Source of the DNA: Mycolicibacterium pyrenivorans
GTDB lineage: Bacteria > Actinomycetota > Actinomycetes > Mycobacteriales > Mycobacteriaceae
NCBI RefSeq assembly: GCF_025821625.1
Contig: NZ_JACKSH010000101.1
Span: 1 to 64,000 of the forward strand
Reading direction: 5' to 3'
Length of the DNA stretch: 64,000 nt
Part shown: positions 11,021 through 21,313 of the stretch, piece after piece
Numbering within the stretch: the stretch's first letter is position 1
Layout of the letters: each line of letters opens with the position of its first letter
Notes under the pieces: generated by a model
Seen by the model: only the letters and a program-made list of their open reading frames with translations
Told to the model about the DNA's origin: nothing
Database searches by the model: none
Program-made: the position numbers and the translations under genes

Positions 11021-11694
11021 TCGCAGCGACCCTGCTCGCCGGGGTGCTTCCCGGCTCGCTGGACGCGCTGGCCGCCGCCGAGATGTATTCCGACCCCAAG
11101 GAGCTCGCGCCGCTGCCCGAGGAAGAGCCGCTGATCGCCCGGTCGGTGGCCAAGCGGCGCAACGAGTTCATCACCGTGCGGTACTGCGCCCGTCAGGCGA
11201 TGGTCGATCTCGGGCTGGAACCGGTGCCGATCCTCAAGGGGGACAAGGGCGAACCGTGCTGGCCCGAGGGCATCGTCGGCAGCCTGACGCACTGCGAGGG
11301 CTTCCGCGGTGCCGCCGTCGGGCGTCGCGAGGAGGTCCGTTCGGTGGGCATCGACGCCGAACCCCACGACGTGCTGCCCAACGGTGTCCTCGACGCGATC
11401 AGCCTGCCCGTGGAGCGGCACGAACTGCAGGCGATGCCGGCGGGTGTGCACTGGGACCGGGTGCTGTTCTGCGCAAAGGAAGCGACGTACAAGGCGTGGT
11501 ACCCGCTGACGCACCGGTGGCTGGGCTTCGAGGACGCGCACATCGTGTTCGATGTCGACGGGTCCGGGCAGGCGGGAAAGTTCACCTCGCAGATCCTGAT
11601 CGACCCGGCGGCGGAGTCGGGGCCGCCGCTGACCGCGTTGTCGGGCCGATGGTCGGTACGCGACGGCATCGCGCTGACGGCGATCGTGCTGTGA
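11017..11694 (+). CDS. pptT: 4'-phosphopantetheinyl transferase (Sfp type)
   Basis: Transfers 4'-phosphopantetheine from CoA to carrier domains of type I polyketide synthases (mycolate and lipid synthesis) and siderophore synthetases; essential in mycobacteria. The 225-aa protein has the acidic Mg2+ motif [11 protein letters not shown] and the downstream [14 protein letters not shown] (KEAxxK). It overlaps the upstream phosphoesterase (ATG 11017) and the downstream truB by four bases each, giving a tight three-gene operon. Confidence 0.96.
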   Translation: MIAATLLAGVLPGSLDALAAAEMYSDPKELAPLPEEEPLIARSVAKRRNEFITVRYCARQAMVDLGLEPVPILKGDKGEPCWPEGIVGSLTHCEGFRGAAVGRREEVRSVGIDAEPHDVLPNGVLDAISLPVERHELQAMPAGVHWDRVLFCAKEATYKAWYPLTHRWLGFEDAHIVFDVDGSGQAGKFTSQILIDPAAESGPPLTALSGRWSVRDGIALTAIVL

Positions 11695-12593
11695 CGGCCC
11701 ACCAGGGGATCAACACCGGCGGTCTCGTGGTCGTCGACAAGCCGGGCGGGATGACGAGCCACGACGTGGTGGGCCGGTGCCGGCGGCTGTTCGGCACCCG
11801 CAAGGTCGGTCACGCGGGCACGCTCGACCCGATGGCCACCGGCGTCCTGGTGGTGGGCGTCGAGCGGGCGACCAAGATCCTCGGGCTGCTGACGGCGACC
11901 GACAAGTCGTACTCGGCGACGATCCGTCTGGGACAGACGACATCCACCGAGGACGCCGAAGGCGAGGTGCTGCAATCGGTTTCGGCATCGGAGGTGACCG
12001 ATGAGCAGATCGGGTCCGCGATCGCCCCGTGGCGCGGTGAGATCGACCAGATCCCGTCGTCGGTCAGCGCCATCAAGGTCGACGGCAAACGCGCCTACCA
12101 GTTGGCGCGCGAGGGCCAGTCCGTCGAATTGAAGCCGCGCCGCGTCCGCATCGACCGTTTCGAGGTCCACAGCATCCGGCGCGGCACCGACGGCGTCGTC
12201 GATGTGGATGTCGAGGTGGACTGCTCGAGCGGAACCTACATCCGCGCGCTGGCCCGCGACGTCGGCGCCGCGCTCGGGGTTGGAGGGCACCTCACCGCTC
12301 TGCGCCGCACCCGGGTCGGGGCGTTCGGCCTCGATCAGGCCCGCACGCTCGAGCAGCTCGCGGAGGCGCCGCGGTTGTCCTACTGCATCGACGAGGCGTG
12401 CCTGCGGACGTTCCCGCGGCGTGACCTCACCGAGGCCGAAACCGACGACGCACGCCACGGGCGCGCGCTGCCGCCCGCCGGTCTGGACGGGGTGTACGCG
12501 GCGACGGCGCCGGACGGCCGCGTCATCGCGCTGCTGGAGGACGCGGGCTCACGCACGAAAAGCGTTGTGGTGGTGCGCCCGGCGACGCTGTAG
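11691..12593 (+). CDS. truB: tRNA pseudouridine(55) synthase
   Basis: Forms pseudouridine 55 in the T-loop of tRNAs. The 300-aa protein has the catalytic Asp motif [14 protein letters not shown], the [13 protein letters not shown] opening, [11 protein letters not shown] and [13 protein letters not shown]. The start GTG 11691 overlaps the pptT stop. It is convergent with the following SRPBCC gene. Confidence 0.97.
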   Translation: MTAHQGINTGGLVVVDKPGGMTSHDVVGRCRRLFGTRKVGHAGTLDPMATGVLVVGVERATKILGLLTATDKSYSATIRLGQTTSTEDAEGEVLQSVSASEVTDEQIGSAIAPWRGEIDQIPSSVSAIKVDGKRAYQLAREGQSVELKPRRVRIDRFEVHSIRRGTDGVVDVDVEVDCSSGTYIRALARDVGAALGVGGHLTALRRTRVGAFGLDQARTLEQLAEAPRLSYCIDEACLRTFPRRDLTEAETDDARHGRALPPAGLDGVYAATAPDGRVIALLEDAGSRTKSVVVVRPATL

Positions 12594-12611
12594 CGGTAAC
12601 ACGTCGCCGCG

Positions 12612-13043
12612 TCAGGCGTAGAGCTCCTCGAACTTCCTGATCGAACGCTCGATGTCGCCCTTGACCGCGCGGACCGCCGCGGAGCCGATCGGGCCGAACA
12701 GCGGCGCCCCGCCCAGGTCCATCTTCACCGTGAACGTGCAGCCGTCACCGGTCGAGGTGACAACCATCGACAGCTTGTACCGGGTGCCACCCACGCCTTC
12801 GCCACTGATCGCGAGCGCCGAGGGCGGGTCGAACTCGCGCACCGTCCACGTGACACGGTTTCGCATCCCCTTCGCGCCCGCCACGCCGACCACCGTCGTA
12901 CCCACGTCGAGTTCCTCGGGCAGATCCGAACGCCAGCCCTGGTGCATGGTCATCCAGTCACCCAGCGCGGCCAGGTCCGACGCATGATCCCAGGCGTCTT
13001 CGGCGGGAATCGCCAGTGATCGCGACAACTCGAGTTTGGCCAT
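12612..13043 (-). CDS. SRPBCC/polyketide cyclase-like family protein
   Basis: A 143-aa START-like hydrophobic-pocket protein: MAKLELSRSLAIPAEDAW opens the fold, MRNRVTWTVREFDPPSALAI forms mid strands, and the C-terminal helix ends RSIRKFEELYA. This matches the small mycobacterial SRPBCC proteins next to mntR. The ligand is unknown. It lies 12 bases downstream of the regulator on the same strand, so the two are probably co-transcribed. Confidence 0.85.
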   Translation of the reverse strand: MAKLELSRSLAIPAEDAWDHASDLAALGDWMTMHQGWRSDLPEELDVGTTVVGVAGAKGMRNRVTWTVREFDPPSALAISGEGVGGTRYKLSMVVTSTGDGCTFTVKMDLGGAPLFGPIGSAAVRAVKGDIERSIRKFEELYA

Positions 13044-13055
13044 GTCCAGCTCCTC

Positions 13056-13775
13056 CTATGCGACGACCCAGATCGCTTCTGCGGCAGGGCTTCCCAGTTC
13101 GACGGTGGTCTCGGCGGCGTCGCCGCCGTCTTCGGAGGGCTCATCGCCCGGGTTCTGCACGGTCACCGAGATCATGCCGGCGAAGTCGCGGCGGGCCACC
13201 ACACGCAGCCGGGAGTCCAGGCTGATCCCGACGGTGTCGAAGTATCGCAGCATCTCGGGGTCGGCGTCGGAGATCCGCGCGACGGTGCCCGCGTCACCGT
13301 CCTCGCAGACCGACAGCTGACGGGCAGGAGGTGTCGGGACCTGACCGTCGGCGGCCGGGATCGGATCCCCGTGCGGATCGCGCGTCGGATAGCCGAGCTT
13401 GGCGTCGATACGGTCCAGCATCCGGTCGGACACCGCGTGCTCGAGCACCTCGGCCTCGTCGTGCACCTCGTCCCAGCTGTAGCCGAGCTCCTGGACCAGG
13501 AACGTCTCCATCAACCGGTGGCGGCGCACCATCGCCAGCGCGGCGCGCCGGCCCGCGTCGGTCAGCGTCACCGCACCGTACTTCTCGTGGTCCACGAGGC
13601 CTTGGTCGGCGAGCTTGCGGATCGACTCCGAGGCGGTGCTCGCCGACACCCCGATGCGCTCGGCCAGGAGTTTGGTGCTGACCTTCTCGTGTGACCATTC
13701 CTGGGCGGTCCAGATGACTTTCAGATAGTCCTGAGCCACCGTCGTCAGATCGCGGGGACTTCCATCAGGACTCAC
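13056..13775 (-). CDS. mntR: Metal-dependent DtxR-family regulator (MntR/SirR)
   Basis: A 239-aa DtxR-family repressor. Domain 1 is a winged helix (KLLAERIGVSASTASESIRKL), domain 2 is the dimerisation and metal site region (RRHRLMETFLVQELGYSWDEVHDEAEVLEH, with the ExxCxxH-type segment reading E-V-L-E-H-A-V-S), and a C-terminal FeoA/SH3-like domain is present. The position matches Rv2788, which acts as the manganese-responsive regulator. The start is GTG 13775. Confidence 0.9.
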   Translation of the reverse strand: MSPDGSPRDLTTVAQDYLKVIWTAQEWSHEKVSTKLLAERIGVSASTASESIRKLADQGLVDHEKYGAVTLTDAGRRAALAMVRRHRLMETFLVQELGYSWDEVHDEAEVLEHAVSDRMLDRIDAKLGYPTRDPHGDPIPAADGQVPTPPARQLSVCEDGDAGTVARISDADPEMLRYFDTVGISLDSRLRVVARRDFAGMISVTVQNPGDEPSEDGGDAAETTVELGSPAAEAIWVVA

Positions 13776-13843
13776 AAGACCAAAGTTTAGGCAATCATCA
13801 CCTGATCTGGTGGTGCTGATGGTCTGGCGTTGCGGACTGGCCG

Positions 13844-13849
13844 TAGGCT
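13844..13849 (+). promoter_or_regulatory. Putative -10 box (leaderless) of ribF
   Basis: TAGGCT is followed by six bases and then the ribF GTG (13856), the spacing seen in leaderless mycobacterial genes. It lies in the 80-bp divergent gap between mntR and ribF. Confidence 0.5.
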
Positions 13850-13855
13850 ATCGGC

Positions 13856-14830
13856 GTGCAGCGCTGGCGGGGGCAGGACGAAATCCCCACCGACTGGGGC
13901 CGATGCGTCGTGACGATCGGCGTGTTCGATGGTGTCCATCGCGGGCACCAGGAGCTGATCAGTCGTGCGGTGAAGGCCGGTCGGTCGCGCGGTATCCCGA
14001 CGGTGTTGATGACCTTCGACCCGCACCCGATGGAGGTTGTGTTCCCCGGTAGCCATCCCGCCCAGCTCACCACGCTCACGCGGCGCGCCGAACTGGTCGA
14101 GGAGATGGGCATCGACGTCTTCCTGGTGATGCCGTTCACGCCGGACTTCATGAAGCTCACCCCCGACCGCTACGTGCACGAACTGCTGGTCGAACGGCTC
14201 CACGTGGTCGAGGTCGTGGTCGGCGAGAACTTCACCTTCGGCAAGAAGGCCGCGGGCACCGTCGAGTTGCTCCGCAGGGCCGGCGAGCGGTTCGGCTTCG
14301 CGGTGGATTCGCTGTCGCTGGTCGCCGAGCATCACCGGGACGAGACGGTGACGTTCTCCTCGACCTACATCCGGTCATGCGTCGACGCCGGCGACATGGT
14401 GGCGGCCGCAGAGGCGCTGGGCCGCCCGCACCGCGTCGAGGGAGTGGTGGTGCGTGGCGACGGTCGCGGCAGGGTGCTGGGGTTCCCGACAGCCAACGTC
14501 GCACCGCCGATGTACTCGGCGATCCCCGCGGACGGCGTGTACGCCGCCTGGTTCACCGTCCTCGGGCACGGGCCCGTTGTCGGGTCCGTCACCCCCGGCG
14601 AGCGCTACCAGGCCGCGGTGTCGGTGGGCACCAACCCGACTTTCTCAGGTCGCACCCGCACCGTGGAGGCGTTCGTCCTGGACACCACCGCCGACCTGTA
14701 CGGACAACATGTCGCCGTCGACTTCGTGGCGCGCCTACGCGGTCAGGAGAAGTTCGACTCGGTGAACGACCTGGTGACCGCCATGGGTGCCGACACCGAA
14801 CGCGCACGCACCATCCTGTCCGCGCGGTGA
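13856..14830 (+). CDS. ribF: Bifunctional riboflavin kinase/FAD synthetase
   Basis: Makes FMN and FAD from riboflavin. The 324-aa protein has an N-terminal nucleotidyltransferase domain ([11 protein letters not shown] with the HxGH motif; [14 protein letters not shown]) and a C-terminal flavokinase domain ([29 protein letters not shown]). The GTG start is at 13856. It is followed by rpsO, as in M. tuberculosis. Confidence 0.97.
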   Translation: MQRWRGQDEIPTDWGRCVVTIGVFDGVHRGHQELISRAVKAGRSRGIPTVLMTFDPHPMEVVFPGSHPAQLTTLTRRAELVEEMGIDVFLVMPFTPDFMKLTPDRYVHELLVERLHVVEVVVGENFTFGKKAAGTVELLRRAGERFGFAVDSLSLVAEHHRDETVTFSSTYIRSCVDAGDMVAAAEALGRPHRVEGVVVRGDGRGRVLGFPTANVAPPMYSAIPADGVYAAWFTVLGHGPVVGSVTPGERYQAAVSVGTNPTFSGRTRTVEAFVLDTTADLYGQHVAVDFVARLRGQEKFDSVNDLVTAMGADTERARTILSAR

Positions 14831-14872
14831 CCAGGCGCGGGTGGCGATTCGCGGCTCGCCGCGGTCCGCTGC

Positions 14873-14878
14873 TAAACT
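14873..14878 (+). promoter_or_regulatory. Putative -10 element upstream of rpsO
   Basis: TAAACT in the 157-bp ribF-rpsO gap matches TANNNT and would give an S15 leader of about 105 nt. S15 mRNAs are often autoregulated through their leaders; I did not identify a specific pseudoknot. Confidence 0.35.
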
Positions 14879-14987
14879 CCCAGCCGACCCGGCGCGTGCT
14901 GCAGTTCGCGGTGGCCGCGCCTGCCGGAGGTCCTCTCGAGTACCTGCCGGCACCTTGATCGCGGACCTATTTGATGGAGTTGTATTC

Positions 14988-15257
14988 GTGGCGCTCACCA
15001 CCGAGCAGAAGAAAGAAATCCTGGGTCAGTACGGCCTGCACGAGACCGACACCGGTTCACCGGAGGCGCAGGTCGCGATGCTGACGAAGCGGATCTCGGA
15101 CCTCACCGAGCACCTGAAGTTCCACAAGCACGATCATCACTCGCGCCGTGGGCTGCTGCTGCTGGTCGGCCGCCGCCGCCGGCTGCTGAAGTACATCGCC
15201 CAGGTCGACGTCGAGCGCTACCGCTCGCTGATCGAGCGCCTCGGCCTGCGTCGCTGA
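14988..15257 (+). CDS. rpsO: 30S ribosomal protein S15
   Basis: Primary 16S-binding ribosomal protein of 89 aa, with the family signature [20 protein letters not shown] and [21 protein letters not shown]. The GTG start at 14988 is preceded by a GGAG Shine-Dalgarno sequence about 10 bases upstream. Confidence 0.98.
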   Translation: MALTTEQKKEILGQYGLHETDTGSPEAQVAMLTKRISDLTEHLKFHKHDHHSRRGLLLLVGRRRRLLKYIAQVDVERYRSLIERLGLRR

Positions 15258-15294
15258 CGCCGAGCCGTCCGGCTTCGCCAACCTCCCACGTCCC

Positions 15295-15810
15295 GTGCGG
15301 ACCCTGTTCATGGTCGCATCGGTCGCGACCATGGCACTTGGGGGTCTGACGGGGTGTTCGTCGGCGGCCGACTCCGACATGGTGGTCGGCGACTGCGTGA
15401 GGATGGGCGGCCCGCCCGACCGGCCCGAGGCCACCAAAGCGGCCTGCGGGACGCCCGAGTCGAACTTCAAGGTCGTTGCCACGGTCTTCGGGACGTCCGA
15501 CGGTGCCGACCAGTGCCCGACCGACGTGGACTCCTACTATTCGATGCGCGGTGCGTTCTCCGAGTCGCGCAACACCATCTGCCTGGACATCGACTGGGTG
15601 GTCGGCGGCTGCATGAGCATCGACCAGGAGAACGGCAGGGACCCCGTCCGGGTGGACTGCGACGATGCTTCCGTGCCCGGTCGGCAGCGGGCCACCCAGA
15701 TACTGCAGAGCCCGGAAGACGGGCATGCCACCGTCGACCAGTGCGCCAGCGGGCTGGGCTACGCCTACGACGAACGCAACTTCACCGTGTGCGTCGAGGA
15801 CATGGCGTGA
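15295..15810 (+). CDS. lppU: Lipoprotein LppU-like
   Basis: A 171-aa exported lipoprotein. The signal peptide ends in lipobox LTGC (Cys ~21), and the mature part contains six or more Cys residues likely to form disulfides (VVGDCVRMG, CGTPESNFKV, CLDIDWVVGGCM, FTVCVEDMA). It resembles mycobacterial LppU/septum-type small ligand proteins, and its position between rpsO and gpsI matches lppU (Rv2784c). Function is unknown. Confidence 0.85.
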   Translation: MRTLFMVASVATMALGGLTGCSSAADSDMVVGDCVRMGGPPDRPEATKAACGTPESNFKVVATVFGTSDGADQCPTDVDSYYSMRGAFSESRNTICLDIDWVVGGCMSIDQENGRDPVRVDCDDASVPGRQRATQILQSPEDGHATVDQCASGLGYAYDERNFTVCVEDMA

Positions 15811-16198
15811 ACCGCCTGCCACACCCCGCAACAGCCCCCGGATTAGGGGTTACGCACGCACTGAGATGTACGATGGGTGCGTTCGCCAGCCGGCGTGGCC
15901 GCGAGCGGCACAGAAGGCATGTGTCCGCGAGCGGCACGGAAGGCACGGCGCGAACAACCGGGTGCGGTCTTCGCAGATCCGCGAGCACCGTTCCCGCGTG
16001 ACACGACAGGCACCGCCAGATCGCGCGGTCTTCGGTAGTGGCTGCCGGATGCACTCCGGCCGCTTCGATCGACGGCCGTCGACGCATCCGGGCCGGGCTT
16101 CTCGGGGCCACTCGAGGTTGTCTGCAACTGACCGCATTCAACGCGCAGTGCTCACGCGAAACAGCTGAATATGAGAACCAAAGAGGCCTGACACACGT
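15811..16198 (+). other. 388-bp gap upstream of gpsI with short direct repeats
   Basis: No credible gene is seen. Bases 15899-15919 and 15925-15945 are a 21-bp direct repeat with one mismatch and a 26-bp period. A tiny in-frame ORF (16171-16191, MRTKEA) ends eight bases before the gpsI ATG and overlaps its AAAGAGG ribosome-binding region. The stretch probably holds the gpsI promoter and leader. Confidence 0.4.
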
Positions 16199-18475
16199 AT
16201 GTCTGCAATTGAAATAGAAGACGGCGTCTTCGAATCCACCGCCGTGATCGACAACGGGAGCTTCGGCACCCGCACCATTCGCTTCGAGACCGGCCGGCTG
16301 GCCAAGCAGGCCGCCGGCGCCGTCGTCGCCTACCTCGACGACGAGACCATGCTGCTGTCGGCCACGACCGCCAGCAAGGCCCCGAAGGAGCACTTCGACT
16401 TCTTCCCGCTCACGATCGACGTCGAGGAGCGGATGTACGCCGCGGGGCGGATCCCCGGCTCGTTCTTCCGTCGTGAGGGTCGCCCGTCGACCGACGCGAT
16501 CCTGACCTGTCGCCTGATCGACCGGCCGCTGCGCCCGACCTTCATCTCGGGTCTGCGCAACGAGATCCAGGTGGTCGTCACCATTTTGAGCCTCGATCCC
16601 GAGGATCTGTACGACGTGCTGGCCATCAACGCCGCGTCGGCGTCGACCCAGATCTCCGGGATCCCGTTCGCAGGTCCCGTCGGCGGCGTGCGCGTCGCCC
16701 TGATTGACGGCCAGTGGGTCGCGTTCCCCACCGTCGAGCAGCTCGAGAACGCCGTGTTCGACATGGTCGTCGCCGGTCGTAAGGTCACTGATTCCGCTGG
16801 GAAAGACGACGTCGCGATCATGATGGTCGAGGCCGAGGCCACCGACAAGGTCGTCGAGCTGATCGCCGGCGGTGCCGGAGCGCCCACGGAGAGCGTTGTG
16901 GCCGAGGGTCTCGAGGCCGCCAAGCCGTTCATCGCCGCACTGTGCACCGCGCAGCAGGAGCTGGCCGACAGCGCCGCCAAGCCCACCGCCGATTACCCGG
17001 TCTTCCCCGAATACCAGGACGACGTGTTCTACGCGGTGTCCTCGGTGGCCACCGACGAGCTGTCCAAGGCCCTGACCATCGCGGGCAAGGAAGAGCGCAA
17101 CGAGCGCACCGACCAGATCAAGGTCGAGGTGCTCGAGCGGCTCGCCGACACCTACGCCGGCCGCGAGAAGGAGATCGGGGCGGCCTACCGCTCGCTGACC
17201 AAGAAACTGGTCCGCCAGCGCATCCTCACCGACCACTTCCGCATCGACGGCCGCGGCGTCACCGACATCCGGGCGCTGTCCGCCGAGGTGGCCGTCGTGC
17301 CGCGGGCACATGGCAGCGCGCTGTTCGAGCGGGGCGAGACCCAGATCATGGGTGTCACCACACTGGACATGGTCAAGATGGCTCAGCAGATCGACTCGCT
17401 GGGACCCGAGACCAGCAAGCGGTACATGCACCACTACAACTTCCCGCCGTACTCGACCGGTGAGACCGGCCGCGTCGGTTCACCCAAGCGTCGCGAGATC
17501 GGGCACGGTGCCCTGGCCGAGCGGGCCCTGATGCCCGTGCTGCCGAGCATCGAGGAGTTCCCGTACGCGATCCGCCAGGTGTCGGAGGCGCTGAGCTCCA
17601 ACGGTTCGACCTCGATGGGCTCGGTGTGCGCATCGACTCTGTCGCTGCTGAACGCCGGTGTGCCGCTGAAGGCTCCCGTCGCCGGTATCGCGATGGGTCT
17701 GGTGTCCGACGACGTCGAGGTGGACGGAAAGACCGAGCGTCGCTTCGTCACGCTCACCGACATCCTCGGCGCCGAGGACGCATTCGGCGACATGGACTTC
17801 AAGTGCGCAGGCACCAAGGACTTCGTCACCGCGCTGCAGCTGGATACCAAGCTCGACGGCATCCCGTCGCAGGTCCTGGCCGGGGCACTGGCCCAGGCCA
17901 AGGACGCCCGGATCACCATCCTCGAGGTGATGGCCGAGGCCATCGACGAGCCCGACGAGATGAGCCCGTACGCCCCGCGGATCACCACGATCAAGGTGCC
18001 GATCGACAAGATCGGCGAGGTCATCGGGCCCAAGGGCAAGATGATCAACTCGATCACCGAGGAGACCGGCGCGTCGATCTCCATCGAGGACGACGGCACG
18101 GTGTTCGTCGGCGCCTCCAACGGCGAAGCGGCACAAGCGGCCATCGACAAGATCAACGCGATCGCCAACCCGCAGCTGCCCAAGACCGGCGAGCGGTTCC
18201 TCGGCACGGTGGTGAAGACCACTGACTTTGGAGCTTTCGTCTCGCTGCTGCCGGGCCGGGACGGCTTGGTGCACATCTCCAAGCTGGGCCGGGGCAAGCG
18301 GGTCAACAAGGTGGAGGACGTCGTCAAGGTCGGCGACAAGCTGCGCGTGGAGATCGCCGACATCGACAACCGCGGCAAGATCTCGCTGGTCCTCGTCGCC
18401 GAGGACGACAAAGCAGAGGCAACCGACACCGCGGATTCACCTGTGCCGGTCGATGCAGCGACCGCCAGTAACTAG
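16199..18475 (+). CDS. gpsI: Polynucleotide phosphorylase / guanosine pentaphosphate synthetase
   Basis: Phosphorolytic 3'-5' exoribonuclease of the RNA degradosome; in actinobacteria it also makes (p)ppGpp-type nucleotides. The 758-aa protein has two RNase PH domains (residues ~20-240 and ~330-560) separated by an alpha-helical region, a KH domain ([17 protein letters not shown]) and a C-terminal S1 domain ([18 protein letters not shown]). The C-terminus is overlapped by the pepR start. Confidence 0.97.
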   Translation: MSAIEIEDGVFESTAVIDNGSFGTRTIRFETGRLAKQAAGAVVAYLDDETMLLSATTASKAPKEHFDFFPLTIDVEERMYAAGRIPGSFFRREGRPSTDAILTCRLIDRPLRPTFISGLRNEIQVVVTILSLDPEDLYDVLAINAASASTQISGIPFAGPVGGVRVALIDGQWVAFPTVEQLENAVFDMVVAGRKVTDSAGKDDVAIMMVEAEATDKVVELIAGGAGAPTESVVAEGLEAAKPFIAALCTAQQELADSAAKPTADYPVFPEYQDDVFYAVSSVATDELSKALTIAGKEERNERTDQIKVEVLERLADTYAGREKEIGAAYRSLTKKLVRQRILTDHFRIDGRGVTDIRALSAEVAVVPRAHGSALFERGETQIMGVTTLDMVKMAQQIDSLGPETSKRYMHHYNFPPYSTGETGRVGSPKRREIGHGALAERALMPVLPSIEEFPYAIRQVSEALSSNGSTSMGSVCASTLSLLNAGVPLKAPVAGIAMGLVSDDVEVDGKTERRFVTLTDILGAEDAFGDMDFKCAGTKDFVTALQLDTKLDGIPSQVLAGALAQAKDARITILEVMAEAIDEPDEMSPYAPRITTIKVPIDKIGEVIGPKGKMINSITEETGASISIEDDGTVFVGASNGEAAQAAIDKINAIANPQLPKTGERFLGTVVKTTDFGAFVSLLPGRDGLVHISKLGRGKRVNKVEDVVKVGDKLRVEIADIDNRGKISLVLVAEDDKAEATDTADSPVPVDAATASN

Positions 18476-19799
18476 CTCGGGGTCGCTGCGCCGGTCGCGC
18501 CGCAACGACGACACATCGTTGGCGGTGCGTCGCACGGATCTGCCCGGTGGCCTGCGTGTGGTCACCGAGCACATCCCGCACGTGCACTCGGCGTCGGTCG
18601 GGGTGTGGGTCGGCGTCGGGTCGCGCGACGAAGGTCGCAGTGTGGCCGGCGCCGCGCACTTCCTGGAGCACCTGCTGTTCAAGGCGACGCCGACGCGGTC
18701 GGCGGTGCAGATCGCCCAGGCGGTCGACGCTGTGGGTGGCGAGCTGAACGCGTTCACCGCCAGGGAGCACACCTGCTACTACGCGCACGTGCTCGACTCG
18801 GATCTGGCGCTGGCCGTCGATCTGGTCGCCGACGTCGTCCTGAACGGGCGCTGCGCCCAGCACGACGTGGAGGTCGAGCGCGACGTCGTCCTCGAGGAGA
18901 TCGCGATGCGCGACGACGATCCGGAGGACACCCTCGGCGACGTGTTCCTGTCGGCGATGTTCGGTGAGCATCCGGTGGGCCGCCCGGTGATCGGCAGCGT
19001 GGAATCGATCTCGACGATGACTCGCGCGCAACTGCACTCGTTCCATGTCCGCCGTTACACGCCGGACCGCATGGTCGTGGCGGTCGCCGGGAACATCGAC
19101 CACGACGAGGTCGTCGGGCTGGTGCGCGAGCACTTCGGTCGGCGGTTGGTGCGTGGCCGGTCCCCGGTGACGCCGCGGATGGGCGCCGGACGCGTGCCGG
19201 GCCGTCCGACGCTGCAGCTGGTGAGCCGGGACGCCGAGCAGACCCACCTGTCGATGGGGGTGCGTACTCCGGGACGGCACTGGGACCATCGCTGGGCACT
19301 GGCGGTGCTCAACACCGCGCTCGGCGGTGGCCTGAGTTCGCGTCTGTTCCAACAGATTCGCGAGACCCGCGGGCTGGCGTACTCGGTGTACTCGACAGTG
19401 GACACGTTCGCCGACAGCGGTGCGCTCTCGATCTACGCCGGGTGTCTTCCGGAGCGGTTCGACGAGGTGGTGCGGGTGACGACCGACGTGCTGGCCGAGG
19501 TCGCCCGTGACGGGATCACGGCCGACGAATGCCGGATCGCCAAGGGGTCGATGCGTGGCGGGCTGGTGCTGGGTCTGGAGGACTCCGGCTCGCGGATGAA
19601 CCGCATCGGGCGCAGCGAGCTCAACTACGGGCATCACCGCAGCATCGCCTACACGCTGGAGCGGATCGACGCTGTCACCCTCGAAGAGGTCAACGCCGTT
19701 GCGCGCCTTCTGCTCACCCGCCCGTTCGGGGCCGCGGTCCTCGGGCCGGTGCGCGGGAAGCGGTCGCTTCCCAAGCCGCTGCAGACGATCGCGGGCTGA
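18453..19799 (+). CDS. pepR: M16 family zinc metallopeptidase (PepR)
   Basis: A 448-aa pitrilysin/insulinase-family protease. The inverted zinc motif HFLEHLLF (HxxEH) sits near residue 70, with the distal Glu ligand in [12 protein letters not shown]; the second M16 repeat carries [27 protein letters not shown] 18453 lies inside the gpsI 3' end (23-base overlap), as in other mycobacteria. This indicates translational coupling. Confidence 0.94.
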   Translation: MQRPPVTSSGSLRRSRRNDDTSLAVRRTDLPGGLRVVTEHIPHVHSASVGVWVGVGSRDEGRSVAGAAHFLEHLLFKATPTRSAVQIAQAVDAVGGELNAFTAREHTCYYAHVLDSDLALAVDLVADVVLNGRCAQHDVEVERDVVLEEIAMRDDDPEDTLGDVFLSAMFGEHPVGRPVIGSVESISTMTRAQLHSFHVRRYTPDRMVVAVAGNIDHDEVVGLVREHFGRRLVRGRSPVTPRMGAGRVPGRPTLQLVSRDAEQTHLSMGVRTPGRHWDHRWALAVLNTALGGGLSSRLFQQIRETRGLAYSVYSTVDTFADSGALSIYAGCLPERFDEVVRVTTDVLAEVARDGITADECRIAKGSMRGGLVLGLEDSGSRMNRIGRSELNYGHHRSIAYTLERIDAVTLEEVNAVARLLLTRPFGAAVLGPVRGKRSLPKPLQTIAG

Positions 19800-19804
19800 C
19801 CGCC

Positions 19805-19810
19805 TAGCCT
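19805..19810 (+). promoter_or_regulatory. Putative -10 box (leaderless) of the beta-lactamase gene
   Basis: TAGCCT fits TANNNT and ends seven bases before GTG 19818. Only 18 bases separate pepR and bla, so read-through is also likely. Confidence 0.45.
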
Positions 19811-19817
19811 CGTTGCC

Positions 19818-20732
19818 GTGACGGAGTTATCCAGACGGCATCTACTGATCGGCGGACTGTCGCTGACGGCGCTGGCGGCGTGTTCGGGTCCCAACGTGAC
19901 GGCGGACCCGCAGACCCCGACCGAGCAGCCGGTGCCACCCACAGATGCGCGCATCGAAGCTCTCGAGCGCAAACACAATGTCGTCATCGGTCTTTCGGCC
20001 GTCGACGTGGCCAGCGGTCGCTGGTTGGCGCACCGCGCCAAGGAGCGATTCGCGATGTGCTCGACGTTCAAGGCCTACGCCGCCGCGGCGATCCTACAGA
20101 GGGCCGAGCGCGGCGAGCTCGCCATGACCGACGCGGTAACCGTCGAGCAGGCCGACATCATCACGCACTCGCCGGTGACCGGACCGCGGGTGGGCACGGA
20201 GATGACGTTGGCCGAGCTGTGCGAGGCAGTCCTGCGGGTGAGCGACAACGCCGCGGCCAACCTGCTGCTGCGCGTGCTCGGCGGCCCGCTGGCGATCACT
20301 GAGTTCGCCCGCAGCATCGGGGACGAACAGTCTCGGCTTGATCGGTGGGAGACCGAGCTGAACTCCGCGGTGCCCGGGGACCTCCGTGACACCACGACAC
20401 CGTTCGGCGTGGGTGTCGGCTACCGCAACCTGCTCACCGGCGATGCGCTGGGCCCGGCCGGCCGTCAACAGCTCGAGGACTGGATGCTGGCCAACGAGAC
20501 CTCGAGCATGCGGGCAGGGCTGCCCGAGGGGTGGACCAGTGCCGACAAGACCGGCAGCGGGGACTACGGCAGCACCAACGACGTCGGCGTCGCATACGCG
20601 CCTGACGGTCAGCGGTTGTTGCTGTCGATCATGACGAGGTCGGCGGCAGACGATCCGGCCGCACCGAACCAGCGTCCGCTGATCGGCGAGCTGGCGGCGT
20701 TCGCGGTGGCCGAGCTATACCAGCCGCAGTGA
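19818..20732 (+). CDS. blaS: Class A beta-lactamase (BlaS-like)
   Basis: A 304-aa serine beta-lactamase exported across the membrane. Visible active-site motifs are S82-T-F-K85 (SxxK), S142-D-N, E178 in DRWETELN (Ambler E166/N170) and KTGSG near the C-terminus. The N-terminus has a Tat-like SRRHLLIG followed by a hydrophobic stretch and lipobox LAAC (Cys22), so it may be a Tat-exported lipoprotein. The position after pepR matches the chromosomal enzyme of M. smegmatis. It overlaps the convergent next gene by 18 bases. Confidence 0.93.
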   Translation: MTELSRRHLLIGGLSLTALAACSGPNVTADPQTPTEQPVPPTDARIEALERKHNVVIGLSAVDVASGRWLAHRAKERFAMCSTFKAYAAAAILQRAERGELAMTDAVTVEQADIITHSPVTGPRVGTEMTLAELCEAVLRVSDNAAANLLLRVLGGPLAITEFARSIGDEQSRLDRWETELNSAVPGDLRDTTTPFGVGVGYRNLLTGDALGPAGRQQLEDWMLANETSSMRAGLPEGWTSADKTGSGDYGSTNDVGVAYAPDGQRLLLSIMTRSAADDPAAPNQRPLIGELAAFAVAELYQPQ

Positions 20733-21284
20733 GTCGTCGCGGTGCAGTACGAAGAAGTACGGCGCCCTGATTCCGCGCAGGTCCATCGCGCCGAGCACGG
20801 TTTCTGATCCGGCGGTGTCGTCGAGCAGGCGGAACACGTCGTTGATCGGTAGCTGGTCGTAGATCATCGTCGCGGTGTCCACACCGCGGTAGCGCGTGGT
20901 GCGCAGCCGGGCCTTGGGTCCGCGCGCCTGCAGCACGGGCTTCAGTGCGGCGATGACACCCGCGAAATTGTGTCGCTTCACGGTGGGGATCCTGGTGGCC
21001 AGGCCGAGGCCGCCGAAGGCCGGCGCGGGATTGAGCGCCCACAGAGCAGCGCCGTCACTGGTGCGGAACAGCAAGGGGTGCACGGTTTCCCCGTCGAGGA
21101 ACGCCTTGCCCCACCAGCCACTGGCGGCCAGCATGCCGTCCAGCGGATGGCCGGTGGGCAGTTCCGCGCCGTGCCAGGTGCCGATCATGAACTCCGGGTC
21201 GACGGCGGGCAGGAAGTCGAAGAGCGCAAGAGCGTCGACCGTGGTGGTCGGGGCGTCGGACAGCACGTCAGGAAGCGAAACCAT
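20715..21284 (-). CDS. GXWXG / DUF4334 domain protein
   Basis: A 189-aa protein with the GXWXG motif ([20 protein letters not shown]) followed by GWWGKAF and then the DUF4334 region ([24 protein letters not shown]), ending in YFFVLHRDD. The family is widespread in mycobacteria and uncharacterised. ATG 21284 is preceded on its strand by a perfect 7-bp inverted repeat at 21296-21313. Confidence 0.85.
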   Translation of the reverse strand: MVSLPDVLSDAPTTTVDALALFDFLPAVDPEFMIGTWHGAELPTGHPLDGMLAASGWWGKAFLDGETVHPLLFRTSDGAALWALNPAPAFGGLGLATRIPTVKRHNFAGVIAALKPVLQARGPKARLRTTRYRGVDTATMIYDQLPINDVFRLLDDTAGSETVLGAMDLRGIRAPYFFVLHRDDSLRLV

Positions 21285-21295
21285 GACGCGATCCT

Positions 21296-21313
21296 ACTTG
21301 ACACCCGTCAAGT
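21296..21313. promoter_or_regulatory. Perfect 7-bp inverted repeat in divergent gap
   Basis: ACTTGAC-ACCC-GTCAAGT lies between the divergent DUF4334 gene and the YchJ-like frame. It contains TTGACA, a possible -35 hexamer, and would suit a dimeric repressor such as a TetR-family protein. No regulator gene is adjacent. The role is inferred. Confidence 0.35.

Noticed and set aside
15782..17434. 550-codon minus-strand frame across lppU-gpsI
   Set aside because: Antisense shadow spanning two real genes and the leader.
20386..20634. Small ORF inside the beta-lactamase gene
   Set aside because: Alternate-frame shadow within a gene with intact active-site motifs.
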